A stretch of DNA of 64,000 nucleotides, taken from CAIVVT01 sp052145115 (GTDB lineage Bacteria > Acidobacteriota > Terriglobia > Bryobacterales > Bryobacteraceae). Made by a program: the position numbers and the translations under genes. The notes beneath the pieces are model-generated. The model was not told the DNA's origin. It ran no database searches and saw only the letters and a program-made list of their open reading frames with translations. The DNA lies in the NCBI GenBank assembly GCA_052145115.1, contig JBKQPG010000015.1, forward strand, positions 1 to 64,000, written 5' to 3'. Of this stretch, positions 8,261 to 16,343 are shown piece after piece. Numbering within the stretch: the first letter of the stretch is position 1; each line of letters starts with the position of its first letter.

Positions 8261-8503
8261 TCAGCCCACCAGGCTCAGCAGGCTCTGGTTCATTCCGTCC
8301 AGTACCTGCGCGGTGGCGCAGTCCGACTCGTAGATCACCTGGTTTTCCGCCAGCGCCACCATTTCACTGCTCAGGTTCACCGTGTCCTGCGGGTTCACGG
8401 GCTGTTGGACCAGCGATGGCAGACGGGCCATCTGACTGGCTATGTTGTTGACGCTCGATTCGGAGCGCAGCATTCCTTGCAAGGGAATCGACAGATCAGC
8501 CAT
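8261..8503 (-). CDS. Small flagellar rod/hook C-terminal-like protein
   Basis: An 80-aa protein. Its second half, VNLSSEMVALAENQVIYESD, resembles the C-terminal helix of axial flagellar proteins (FlgC, FlgF, FlgG and FlgE), where VxxxxEMvxxixaqraYeAN packs the rod, hook or filament core. It lacks the N-terminal part of those families, so it is a stand-alone small protein or a degenerate axial protein. A sigma-28-like promoter lies directly upstream, supporting a flagellar role. The gene is isolated from fliD by 6 kb of unrelated genes. The ATG lies about 7 nt from the promoter's -10, so translation may be leaderless. Confidence 0.6.
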   Translation of the reverse strand: MADLSIPLQGMLRSESSVNNIASQMARLPSLVQQPVNPQDTVNLSSEMVALAENQVIYESDCATAQVLDGMNQSLLSLVG

Positions 8504-8510
8504 ATGGTTC

Positions 8511-8537
8511 TCATCGGAGGCCCGACTGCGGGCTTGA
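8511..8537 (-). promoter_or_regulatory. Sigma-28-like promoter of the small flagellar gene
   Basis: On the minus strand TCAAGCCC (8537-8530), 11 nt, then TCCGATGA (8518-8511). Compared with TAAAGTTT-N11-GCCGATAA, the -10 half matches 6 of 8 and the -35 keeps T.AAG. The 11-nt spacer is the same as in the fliD promoter. The -10 ends 7 nt before the ATG. Confidence 0.6.
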
Positions 8538-8695
8538 GGGAATTTCGTGCTCCTCCGTCTTTTTCATCCAAGGAACGCCTCGTCGGAAAGCTGCCGCGAT
8601 GGGCGATAATCGTAACGCACCGGCAGCGGGCCGCGCGCGCAGCGCCCGCACCGGCGCCCGCGCTGCGGACAGCGCCAGGAGGTCCGTCCAACACC

Positions 8696-10957
8696 ATGAA
8701 TCGCCGTGCTCTCGTGATATTCGCCGCCGGCCTGCTGGCGGGCGCGTTCGCGGCCCGCTCCCAGAGCGCGGGTGCACCGCATCCGCTTGATTTGCTCCCG
8801 GCGCCGCGCGCGTTTCAAGCGGAAGACCTTCGCGTCCTCAACGGCACGGAGTTGCGCGACCAGTACCGCGAGATGCTGCCGCTGTACTTTCTGGCGCGTA
8901 TCGATGCGGTGACCGCGCAGCGCCAGGCGCGGCGCGAGGCGATCCACTCCGCGGCCGATTTCCAGGCCTGGCAGGACGGGATCCGCCGCGCCTTCATGGC
9001 CTCGATCGGCGGTTTGCCGGCGGTGAAAACGCCGCTCAATGCGCGCATCACGGGAGAGTTGCGCCGCGACGACTACGTCGTCCGCAAGCTGATCTTCGAG
9101 AGCCAGCCTGAGCTCTACGTCACGGCGAACCTGTATCTTCCGACCACTGGCAAGGGGCCATTCCCGGCGGTCCTGGTGGCCAACGGCCATTCCGCCAACG
9201 GCAAGGCCTACGCCGTCTACCAGCACGTTTACATCGGGCTGGTGCGCCAGGGCTACGTGGTGCTGACCTGGGACAACATCGGGCAGGGCGAACGGCTCCA
9301 ATTGTGGAATTTCAGCGCCGACTGCAGCCGCGGCCGGGAGAGCGGCAATGAGCATGGCATCACCGGCATCCCCGAATACCTGCTGGGGCGGAACATGGCG
9401 CGCGAGATGATCTGGGACGGGATGCGGGCCCTGGATTACCTGGCCAGCCTGCCGGAGGTCGACCCGGCTCGCATTGGCATGACCGGCAGCTCGGGCGGCG
9501 GCACTCTGACGACCTACCTTTCGATGCTCGACCGGCGGGTGAAGGCGGCCTCGATCGTCACTTACATCACGTCGTTCCATAAGAAAGTCGAGGCGCGCGC
9601 CGACGACAGCGAGTCCGACCCGGAGCAGGACCTGTTTGGGCCGCTCGCCGGCGGTGTCGATCACACCGAGTTCGTGGGCCTGATCGCGCCACGGCCGGTG
9701 CTGATCGGGGCGGCGCTGAAGGACTTCTTCCCGATCGAAGGCACGCGCGCGACCTTCGCCGAGTTGCGCCAGTTATACGCAAGCGCCGGCGTGCCGGAGC
9801 GCGTCGACATGGTGGCGTTCGATCATCCGCACATGTACAGCCAGCCGCTGCGGGAAGCCACGACCGCGTGGTTCAACCGCTGGCTGAAGGGCGAGAGCGG
9901 CGCGGTGCACGAGCCGGCGATCACGGTGGAGGACGACCGCACGCTCGAGTGCACGCCTACGGGGCAGGTGATCACGTCGCTGGGCGGAGAGACGCTGGGC
10001 GGGCTCAACCGCGCCGAACTGCGGCTGCTCGATACCAACCTGGCGGCGCGACGCCGCAGCCCCGAATTCCGGCCGACGCTGGCGGCGCGTCTGCGCGCGA
10101 TGCTGGCACTGCCCGCGGCGGCGCCCGAGCCGGCGGTGCGCCCGATGGGCCGGGCGGAGGCCGACGGCCTGGTCATCGAAAAGTTGCTGGTCGAACCCGA
10201 GCCGGGGATCGTCGTGCCCCTGCGCATCGTGAAGACGCGCCAGGCGGCGGGTCGGCTGCGTAGCGTGCTGTACCTGCGGGACCGCCAGGGAAAGGCCGGC
10301 GATCCGGGGTTGTATGAAAAGCTGGCGCGCGCCGGGCGGCTGGTGGCGGTGGCGGACGTGCGCGGCTTCGGCGAAACGAAGTCGGACCAGAATGTTCGGG
10401 ACGCGACGTTGCCTTATTACCACGCCCGCGGCGGGACGGACGCCGATCTGGCCTGGGCCGCGTTGCTGCTGGGGCGGCCGATGCTGGGCATGCGGGTGGC
10501 AGACGCGCTGGCGGCGCTGCGCGTGCTGCGGGCGCGGCCTGACGTGTTGCCGGATCAAGTGGTGGTGGCCGGGCGCGGCTGGGCCGCTTTGATCGCCGCC
10601 TTCGCTGGAGCGCTGGACCGGGAGACGGCCGGAGTGGCGACGGAAGGCGCGCCGGCTTCGTACGCCGGGATGCTGACGGACGACAACTACGCGCTGCCGG
10701 CGAGCCAGTTACTGCCCGGCGTGTTGAAGCAGTTCGACCTCGAGGACGTGTATGGCTCGATGGCGCCGAAGCCGCTGTTGTTGCTGAATCCAGTGAATGT
10801 CGAGATGCGCCGGATGGACCGCGAGGAGGCGCGCGCCGCGTTGGCGGGCGTTGCATCGGCGTATGCGCCCGCCTCTCAGCGGGCGTTGTCCATCGAGGTC
10901 GCGCCGTTCGAGACCGACACGCTGGCGCGGCTGCGCCAGTGGATCCTGGAGCGCTAA
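8696..10957 (+). CDS. Secreted tandem alpha/beta hydrolase (acetyl-xylan-esterase-like), second domain degenerate
   Basis: A 753-aa protein; AGGAGG at 8677-8682 and the signal peptide (NRRALVIFAAGLLAGAFA) fix the start at 8696. The first hydrolase domain (about residues 90-400) has the nucleophile elbow GMTGSSGGG with Ser266, LIGAALKDFFPIEGT carrying the acid Asp, and the catalytic His in AFDHPHMYS. This resembles the Abhydrolase_7/acetyl-xylan esterase group. The second half (about 480-753) repeats the fold: SVLYLRDRQGK, VADVRGFGETKSD. Its elbow reads VVAGRGWAA, so the serine is replaced by glycine and the domain is probably inactive. A carbohydrate-esterase role is likely but the substrate is unknown. 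Confidence 0.72.
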   Translation: MNRRALVIFAAGLLAGAFAARSQSAGAPHPLDLLPAPRAFQAEDLRVLNGTELRDQYREMLPLYFLARIDAVTAQRQARREAIHSAADFQAWQDGIRRAFMASIGGLPAVKTPLNARITGELRRDDYVVRKLIFESQPELYVTANLYLPTTGKGPFPAVLVANGHSANGKAYAVYQHVYIGLVRQGYVVLTWDNIGQGERLQLWNFSADCSRGRESGNEHGITGIPEYLLGRNMAREMIWDGMRALDYLASLPEVDPARIGMTGSSGGGTLTTYLSMLDRRVKAASIVTYITSFHKKVEARADDSESDPEQDLFGPLAGGVDHTEFVGLIAPRPVLIGAALKDFFPIEGTRATFAELRQLYASAGVPERVDMVAFDHPHMYSQPLREATTAWFNRWLKGESGAVHEPAITVEDDRTLECTPTGQVITSLGGETLGGLNRAELRLLDTNLAARRRSPEFRPTLAARLRAMLALPAAAPEPAVRPMGRAEADGLVIEKLLVEPEPGIVVPLRIVKTRQAAGRLRSVLYLRDRQGKAGDPGLYEKLARAGRLVAVADVRGFGETKSDQNVRDATLPYYHARGGTDADLAWAALLLGRPMLGMRVADALAALRVLRARPDVLPDQVVVAGRGWAALIAAFAGALDRETAGVATEGAPASYAGMLTDDNYALPASQLLPGVLKQFDLEDVYGSMAPKPLLLLNPVNVEMRRMDREEARAALAGVASAYAPASQRALSIEVAPFETDTLARLRQWILER

Positions 10958-11052
10958 CCTGCTGCTCGCCGGTTGAATCGCGAACAGTCGCTCCAGGCCC
11001 ACGGAGCGGAGCGCGCCAGCGTTGATAGGCTTATCAGAAGAAGGAGGCGGGC

Positions 11053-12345
11053 ATGAGATTGGTGTCCGTAGAGAGCGGGGCGGGGGCGGGCAACCGGGGC
11101 GGGCTGGCGCGGTTCTCGCTGGGCGTGGGCGACCGTTTCGCGCGCCAGGGCGCGGCGCAGTTGAAGGCCTTTGTGCAGGCCGCGGCGCAAGGCGTCGAAA
11201 TCACGCCGGTGTGGAACAAGTCGCACCGCGAGCACACCATTGTGGGTTCGCGGCCGCAGGGGACCTGGGACGAGGCGCGCGAGGCCGTGGCCGAGACGGG
11301 CTGGCGGCGGCCGTACTTTGTGGATGCGGACCATATCGGGCTGCGGACGGTGGATGAGTTCCTGGAGTGGAGCGACTTCTTCACGCTGGACGTGGCCAAC
11401 TCGCTCAAGCTGCGCGCGAGCGAGGAGGAAGCGCAGGGCTTCGCCGCGCGGCATCCGGAGCTGAGCGGGACGGTGGCGATCGAGGGGCTTGAGGAAGCGT
11501 TTGAGACCACCGCGGAGCAACTGGCCGAGATTGCCGCAGGGCTGCTGCCGGCGTGCGCCGAGGCGGGCCGCATCTATCGGCACATCAGACAACGCAAGGG
11601 CGGAGCGTTCGTTACCGAAGTCTCGATGGACGAGACCGGGCGGCCGCAGACGCCCTACGAATTGCTGGTGATTCTGGCGGCGCTGGCCGACGAGCACGTT
11701 CCGGCCGAGACGATTGCGCCGCGCTTCTGCGGCGAGTTCCACAAGGGCGTCGATTACGAGGGCGACGCGGCCCGGTTCGAGCGCGAATTCCGGGCTCACG
11801 TGGCGCTGATCCGCCATGCCGTGGGGCGCTACGAACTGAGTCCCACGCTCAAGCTGAGTGTGCATTCGGGCAGCGACAAATTCTCGATTTATGCGCCGAT
11901 CCGCCGCGTGCTGGAGGCCAGCGGCGCGGGGCTGCATCTGAAGACCGCGGGCACGACCTGGCTGGAGGAGCTGATCGGGTTGGCGGAGGCGGGCGGGGCG
12001 GGGCTGGAGTTGGCCAAGGAAGTCTACGCGCAGGCCTGGGCGCGGCGCGAGGAGCTATGTGCGCCCTATGCGGAGGTAGTGCGCATCCGCGCCGAGAAGC
12101 TGCCTGCGCCCGGGCAAGTGCGTGCGTGGACGGCGGCGCAGTACACCGGCGCGCTGCGGCACGAGCCGTCCAATCCCGCGTTCAACGCCGACCTGCGGCA
12201 ACTGCTGCACGTAGGCTACAAGATCGCCGCCGAGATGGGCGCGCGCTATCGGGCCTTGCTCGAGGAGTGCGCCGGGCCGATCGCGCGCAACGTGACTTAC
12301 AACCTGTTCGAACGGCACATACGCCCGCTGTTCCTGGGGGCGTAG
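11053..12345 (+). CDS. uxaE: Tagaturonate epimerase UxaE
   Basis: UxaE interconverts D-tagaturonate and D-fructuronate, the step that lets galacturonate breakdown join the glucuronate route to 2-keto-3-deoxygluconate. The 430-aa protein shows the family pattern: VTEVSMDETGRPQTPYEL near residue 195, FCGEFHKGVDYEGD, and KLSVHSGSDKFSIYAPI near residue 266. It has no signal peptide, so it is cytoplasmic. A strong ribosome-binding site (AAGGAGG, 11040-11046) precedes the ATG. The inverted repeat TGATA-N4-TATCA (11023-11036) overlaps the leader and may be an operator. A TIM-barrel isomerase and a beta-helix lipoprotein follow on the same strand, and a probable KDG kinase lies 9 kb downstream. Confidence 0.85.
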   Translation: MRLVSVESGAGAGNRGGLARFSLGVGDRFARQGAAQLKAFVQAAAQGVEITPVWNKSHREHTIVGSRPQGTWDEAREAVAETGWRRPYFVDADHIGLRTVDEFLEWSDFFTLDVANSLKLRASEEEAQGFAARHPELSGTVAIEGLEEAFETTAEQLAEIAAGLLPACAEAGRIYRHIRQRKGGAFVTEVSMDETGRPQTPYELLVILAALADEHVPAETIAPRFCGEFHKGVDYEGDAARFEREFRAHVALIRHAVGRYELSPTLKLSVHSGSDKFSIYAPIRRVLEASGAGLHLKTAGTTWLEELIGLAEAGGAGLELAKEVYAQAWARREELCAPYAEVVRIRAEKLPAPGQVRAWTAAQYTGALRHEPSNPAFNADLRQLLHVGYKIAAEMGARYRALLEECAGPIARNVTYNLFERHIRPLFLGA

Positions 12346-12377
12346 CGGCCGGCCGCGCGCGCGGCAGCGAATTCCGG

Positions 12378-12383
12378 TATAAC
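12378..12383 (+). promoter_or_regulatory. -10-like TATAAC, 6 nt before the ATG at 12390
   Basis: TATAAC is followed by GAACGC and then ATG, with no Shine-Dalgarno sequence. This predicts a leaderless transcript for the isomerase gene. The -35 position is only GC-rich sequence. Confidence 0.4.
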
Positions 12384-12389
12384 GAACGC

Positions 12390-13295
12390 ATGCTGGAGGC
12401 ACTGTTATTCTCGGTCAGTTATTCGGGATCGTGGGGCCAGGAGACGCTGGAGCTGGAGCCATTCGTGGACCGCGCCGCGGAACTGGGGTTCGAGGGAGTA
12501 ATGTTGGGGGGCAAACGGCCGCACCTGTCGGTGCTGGACTGGGGGCCGGAGGCGCGGGCGCGGCTGCGGGAGCGGATCGAGGCGCGAGGGCTCAAGCGGG
12601 TGTGCGTCGCGGCCTACACCAACTTCACCGCCGACCTGGAGCACGCCGAGATTCCGCAGCGTGAGTTCCAGATCCACTACGTGACGGCGCTGGCGGAGAT
12701 GGCGCGCGATCTTGGCGGCGACCTGGTGCGCGTGTTCACGGGCTACGAGAACCCCGCGGCGGAGTACGGGCGCCAGTGGAAGCTGGTGGTGGAGACGCTG
12801 CGCGAGTGCGCGCGGCGGGCGGCGGAGTTCGGCGTGACCATCGGCGTGCAAAACCATCACGACCTGGGCACGGCATGGCAGAGCCAGTACGACCTGATCC
12901 ACGAGGTGGGCGAGGCGAACTGCAAGGCGGTGTTCGACGCGTGGGCGCCGGCGCTGCACGGCGCGGACTTGCGCGAGGCGGCACGCAGAATGGCGCCGAT
13001 CACGGTGCAGACGATCGTGGCCAATTATCAGTTGAGGCCGCGCTTCCGCTACGATCCGGGAATCGTCAACTTCATCGAAGAAAAGCCAGCGCTGAGCGCG
13101 GTGCCCGTGGACGAGGGGTTCATCGATTACGCTGCGTTTCTGGAGGCGCTGTACGGGGGCGGGTTTCGGGGGAACGTGGTCTATGAGATGTGTTCGCCGC
13201 TCAGGGATGGGAGCGACGGGCCCACTCTCGACCGCTACGCGCGGCGGTTCGTGGAGTGGCTGCGCGAGCACAAGCAGCGGCTGGCGTGCGGGTAA
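12390..13295 (+). CDS. Sugar phosphate isomerase/epimerase (AP_endonuc_2 TIM barrel)
   Basis: A 301-aa cytoplasmic protein of the xylose-isomerase-like TIM-barrel family: strand-helix units from LLFSVSYSGSWGQETL, LGFEGVMLGGKRPHLS, GLKRVCVAAYTNFTADLEH, and FGVTIGVQNHHDLGTAW with metal-ligand His residues. It ends in NVVYEMCSPLRDGSD with the conserved Glu. Such enzymes isomerise or epimerise keto-sugars with a divalent metal; the substrate cannot be read from sequence. It follows uxaE by 44 nt, so a hexuronate-related role is plausible. The frame is open far upstream inside uxaE, but that part is a shadow. The ATG at 12390 begins the first barrel strand. Confidence 0.75.
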   Translation: MLEALLFSVSYSGSWGQETLELEPFVDRAAELGFEGVMLGGKRPHLSVLDWGPEARARLRERIEARGLKRVCVAAYTNFTADLEHAEIPQREFQIHYVTALAEMARDLGGDLVRVFTGYENPAAEYGRQWKLVVETLRECARRAAEFGVTIGVQNHHDLGTAWQSQYDLIHEVGEANCKAVFDAWAPALHGADLREAARRMAPITVQTIVANYQLRPRFRYDPGIVNFIEEKPALSAVPVDEGFIDYAAFLEALYGGGFRGNVVYEMCSPLRDGSDGPTLDRYARRFVEWLREHKQRLACG

Positions 13296-13326
13296 CGGAC
13301 GCCGCGGATTCAAAGGGAGGGTTGTC

Positions 13327-14604
13327 ATGAGCAGATTCAGTTGGTGGGCGATGGCGCTGGCCGCGATGCTGTGCCTGGCGGCGTGCGGGACGCACAGAGA
13401 GGGGACAGCGGCGCAGGCGCGGACCGTGAAGGTGGCGCAGACGGGCCCGGCGGACGTTGTCGGGAACGACGACAAGGCGCTGCAGACGGCGATGAATCTG
13501 CTGCAGCCGGGAGACACGCTGGCGATCGGCCCGGGCACGTACCAGATGAACAACAGCGTGTTCGTGCCCTCGGGCGTGACGGTGCGCGGGGCATCGTCTG
13601 GAACGGGCGGACAGACGATCCTGCACAAGAGCGCGGGCGTCGAGAGCACGCTGGTCGAGGACGCCGACTACGGCGACACGGTGTTCGCGGTGGCCGAGCC
13701 GCGCAAGTTCCAGCCGGGCATGGGCGTGTCATTCGTCGACGACAAGCTCAATTCGGGGTGGGATGTCACGGTGTCGACGGTGAGCGCGGTGAAACCTCCG
13801 TACATCCTGGTGGACCCGATGACGCTGCGCGACTACGCCGGTGAGAAGCAGCACGGCAGGGTGCGCAACACGTTTCCGATCTTGAGCGTCGTCGATGCCG
13901 AGAACGTGACGTTGGAAGACGTGATTGTGGACGGCAACCGCGCGCAGAACGCCTACATCGACGGCTGCCGCGGCGGAGCGATCTACATGTATCGGGTGAG
14001 GAACGTGACGGTGCGGCGGGCGGTGGCGCGGAACTACAACGGCGACGGCATCTCGTTTCAGATTACGGATGGCGTGAAGGTGCTCGATTCAGAGTCGTAC
14101 GGGCACGCGGGCTACGGCATGCACCCGGGCACGGGCAGCGCCAACGCGGTGGTGGAGCGGTGCAAGCTGCACGACAACGGCGACATCGGATTGTTCCTGT
14201 GCTGGCGCGTGCGCCACGCTCGATTCAGCAACAACGTGATGGAGCACAACGGGCACTACGGCATTTCGATCGGCCACAAGGACACCGACAACGAATTCAT
14301 CGGCAACACGATCGCGCGCAATGGGACAGCGGGCGTGCTGTTCCGCAAGGAGGGGCCGCAGAATAGCGGGCACCGCAACACGTTCCGCCAGAACAAGGTG
14401 CTCGACAACGGCAACGCCAGGGAAGGCTACGGGTTTTACATCGAGCCCAGCGCCGCGGATCTGCTGATCGAGGACAACGTGATCGCGGAGACGCGCGGCA
14501 CCGGCGGAACGCAGCGCTTTGGCGTCTATAGAACTAAGGGAGCCGCCGCGCCGACACTGCGCGGCAACGCGATGTCGGGCCACAGGAAGGCGGACGTGCA
14601 CTAG
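13327..14604 (+). CDS. Right-handed parallel beta-helix lipoprotein
   Basis: A 425-aa protein with a lipoprotein signal (lipobox L17-A18-A19-C20). It continues with DDKALQTAMNLLQPGDTL and IGPGTYQ, the usual opening of a pectate-lyase-like beta-helix. Repeated NVT, VERCKLHDNGDIG, NVMEHNGHYGIS and NTIARNGTAGVL rungs follow (PbH1/NosD-type). Family members include polysaccharide lyases and polymer-binding proteins; I see no convincing catalytic cluster. Position after uxaE would fit uronate-rich polymer processing at the outer membrane. GGGAGG precedes the ATG. The stop codon TAG is the first triplet of a dispersed repeat (14601-14635), so the C-terminus may have been trimmed by its insertion. 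Confidence 0.75.
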   Translation: MSRFSWWAMALAAMLCLAACGTHREGTAAQARTVKVAQTGPADVVGNDDKALQTAMNLLQPGDTLAIGPGTYQMNNSVFVPSGVTVRGASSGTGGQTILHKSAGVESTLVEDADYGDTVFAVAEPRKFQPGMGVSFVDDKLNSGWDVTVSTVSAVKPPYILVDPMTLRDYAGEKQHGRVRNTFPILSVVDAENVTLEDVIVDGNRAQNAYIDGCRGGAIYMYRVRNVTVRRAVARNYNGDGISFQITDGVKVLDSESYGHAGYGMHPGTGSANAVVERCKLHDNGDIGLFLCWRVRHARFSNNVMEHNGHYGISIGHKDTDNEFIGNTIARNGTAGVLFRKEGPQNSGHRNTFRQNKVLDNGNAREGYGFYIEPSAADLLIEDNVIAETRGTGGTQRFGVYRTKGAAAPTLRGNAMSGHRKADVH

Positions 14605-14635
14605 CCCGGATGTTTCACCAACAATCGGCTGCGGC
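14601..14635 (+). repeat. Copy B of the dispersed repeat; provides a stop codon
   Basis: The repeat runs CTAGCCCGGATG, TTTCACCAACAATCGGCTG, CGGC. It differs from the copy at 47993 in only two positions over 35. Its TAG ends the beta-helix lipoprotein. It lies between convergent genes. Confidence 0.65.
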
Positions 14636-14641
14636 GCGCGC

Positions 14642-15862
14642 TCAGATGATATCGTCGCTGGCCGGATCCCAATGGACAGTGGCGCCGCGGCGATGGGACG
14701 CGACGGCCATCTGGACGGCGATGGAGGCGCGGAAGCCGAGGTCGAAATACGCGTTGGGCCGGCGGCGGCTGCGCACGCAATCGAAGAAATTCTGCATGTG
14801 CAGGGCGGTGACGTCCTGGTAGGACTCGTCGCCCGACTCGGGGGCCACGGCGGAGCCTTTTCTGTCGCGCTTTTCTCCCTGCGGGGCGTATACAACCTGA
14901 TCGGACTGAGTATGAGTGATGGTGCCGCCGGAGCCGAACAGCAGGTCGTGGGTCTCGCCGTAATAGTCGTTGCCGAACATCGAATTCCAATTGAAGAGGA
15001 GCTTCTCCGGCATGTGCATGGAGATATTCATGGTGTCCGGCACCTGCATTTTAGGCGAGCGGAAATTGGCCGCGGCGGTGGTGACGGTTTGGGGAATGCC
15101 GAGGTCCAGCGCGGCGAACCAGAAGCCGACCTGGTGGATCATGTTCTCGAACATGTTGCCGCCGGAGTAATCCCAGTAGAAGCGCCAGTTGAAGAAGCGC
15201 ATGGGATCGAAGGGGACGTGCCTGGCCTCGCCTTCGAAGGCGGTCCAATCGAGGTGCTGCTCGTCGCAGTCGGGCGGAACGTCGCGCATCCAGCCGCCGT
15301 AGGGCGCATTGCGGAAATGGAAGGTCTGCAGGACGGTGAGCGCGCCCATGCGTTCGGGCGTGACCAGTTCGCGGACCTTTTGGAAGCCCACGCCGCTGAT
15401 CATCTGCATGCCGATCTGCACGACGCGGCCGGAGCCCTCGAAGGCGGTGCGCATGCGGCGGGCGTGGGCCGGCGTGAAGGCCATCGTTTTTTCCTGATAG
15501 GCGTCCTTGCCGGCATGCATCGCCATTTCGAAATGCTGGCAGTGGAGGTGCTGCGGGGTGGCGATGAGGACGGCGTCGATGGACTTGTCGTCGAGAAGCT
15601 GGCGGACGTCGCGGCAGGTCTTGATGCCGGGGACGAAAGCGCTCACCTGGTCGAGGCGGCGGGTGTAGACGTCGGCCACGGCGACAGGTTCGACGTTGGG
15701 GCGGGCGATGGCCGCCTTGAAAATCTCCTGGCCGCGTGAGCCGCCGCCGATGAGGCCGATGCGGATGCGGTCGTTGGCGCCGAGGACGCGCGCCGAAGCG
15801 GGGAGCGCGGAGGCGGCCGCTCCGGCGGCCAGTTGTCCGAGGAATGTGCGGCGATTAGGCAT
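14642..15862 (-). CDS. Tat-exported Gfo/Idh/MocA family oxidoreductase
   Basis: A 406-aa NAD(P)-dependent oxidoreductase. The N-terminus has a twin-arginine-type signal (R4 R5, then a hydrophobic stretch to about residue 27), suggesting periplasmic export with cofactor bound. It is followed by the Rossmann motif GLIGGGSRG (residues 36-44), ADVYTRR, ATPQHLHCQH and EKTMAF, the EKP-like motif whose Lys helps catalysis. The C-terminal half is the Gfo/Idh substrate domain (GGNMFENMIHQVGF with the conserved His). Family members oxidise sugar or cyclitol hydroxyls. It is the last gene of a minus-strand set: RidA ends 3 nt before its ATG, and AAGGAG lies inside the ridA end. Confidence 0.85.
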   Translation of the reverse strand: MPNRRTFLGQLAAGAAASALPASARVLGANDRIRIGLIGGGSRGQEIFKAAIARPNVEPVAVADVYTRRLDQVSAFVPGIKTCRDVRQLLDDKSIDAVLIATPQHLHCQHFEMAMHAGKDAYQEKTMAFTPAHARRMRTAFEGSGRVVQIGMQMISGVGFQKVRELVTPERMGALTVLQTFHFRNAPYGGWMRDVPPDCDEQHLDWTAFEGEARHVPFDPMRFFNWRFYWDYSGGNMFENMIHQVGFWFAALDLGIPQTVTTAAANFRSPKMQVPDTMNISMHMPEKLLFNWNSMFGNDYYGETHDLLFGSGGTITHTQSDQVVYAPQGEKRDRKGSAVAPESGDESYQDVTALHMQNFFDCVRSRRRPNAYFDLGFRASIAVQMAVASHRRGATVHWDPASDDII

Positions 15863-15865
15863 GAC

Positions 15866-16261
15866 TCAATTCTCCTTGACGGGGCAATAGGCGATACAGT
15901 CGATCTCGATTTTCATGACCGGGTCAGCGAAGGCGACGGCGACCGTGGTGCGCGTGGGCGGGTGCTGATCGAAGAACTCGCCATAGACCGCGTTCAGGGC
16001 CTGAAAGTCGTCGCCGTTCTTCAGGAATACCTGGACCTTGATGACGTCGGCGAGCATGGCGCCCGCGGCTTCGAGCAGGCGTTGGATGTTGGTCAGCGTC
16101 AGCCGCGTCTCGTGCTGGATGTCGCCGTAGCTCATGCGGCCGGTGGCGGGGTCGGCGGGGCCCATGCCGGAGACGAAGATGAAATCCCCGGCGCGGATCA
16201 CGGGGGTGTAGGGCCCGCGCGGCTTGGGCGCGTCGGGCGGGAACAGTCGTTCGATCATCAT
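15866..16261 (-). CDS. RidA family protein (enamine/imine deaminase)
   Basis: A 131-aa protein matching the RidA/YjgF/UK114 family: PRGPYTPVIRAGDFIFVSG, TRLTLTNIQRLLEAAGAML, VIKVQVFLKN, and the C-terminal PPTRTTVAVA. That Arg binds the substrate carboxylate in family members. RidA proteins hydrolyse reactive 2-aminoacrylate and related imines. Two adjacent ATG codons (16261 and 16258) lie after AAGGA; either fits. It is co-directional with the NYN gene upstream (82 nt) and the oxidoreductase downstream (3 nt). Confidence 0.88.
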   Translation of the reverse strand: MMIERLFPPDAPKPRGPYTPVIRAGDFIFVSGMGPADPATGRMSYGDIQHETRLTLTNIQRLLEAAGAMLADVIKVQVFLKNGDDFQALNAVYGEFFDQHPPTRTTVAVAFADPVMKIEIDCIAYCPVKEN

Positions 16262-16343
16262 CCAATCCTTGCAAACAACGCAGCGGAACTGCGCTCCGGC
16301 GCAGGGCGGGCCCGCCCGCGGCACCAGGCGCATTTGAATTATC

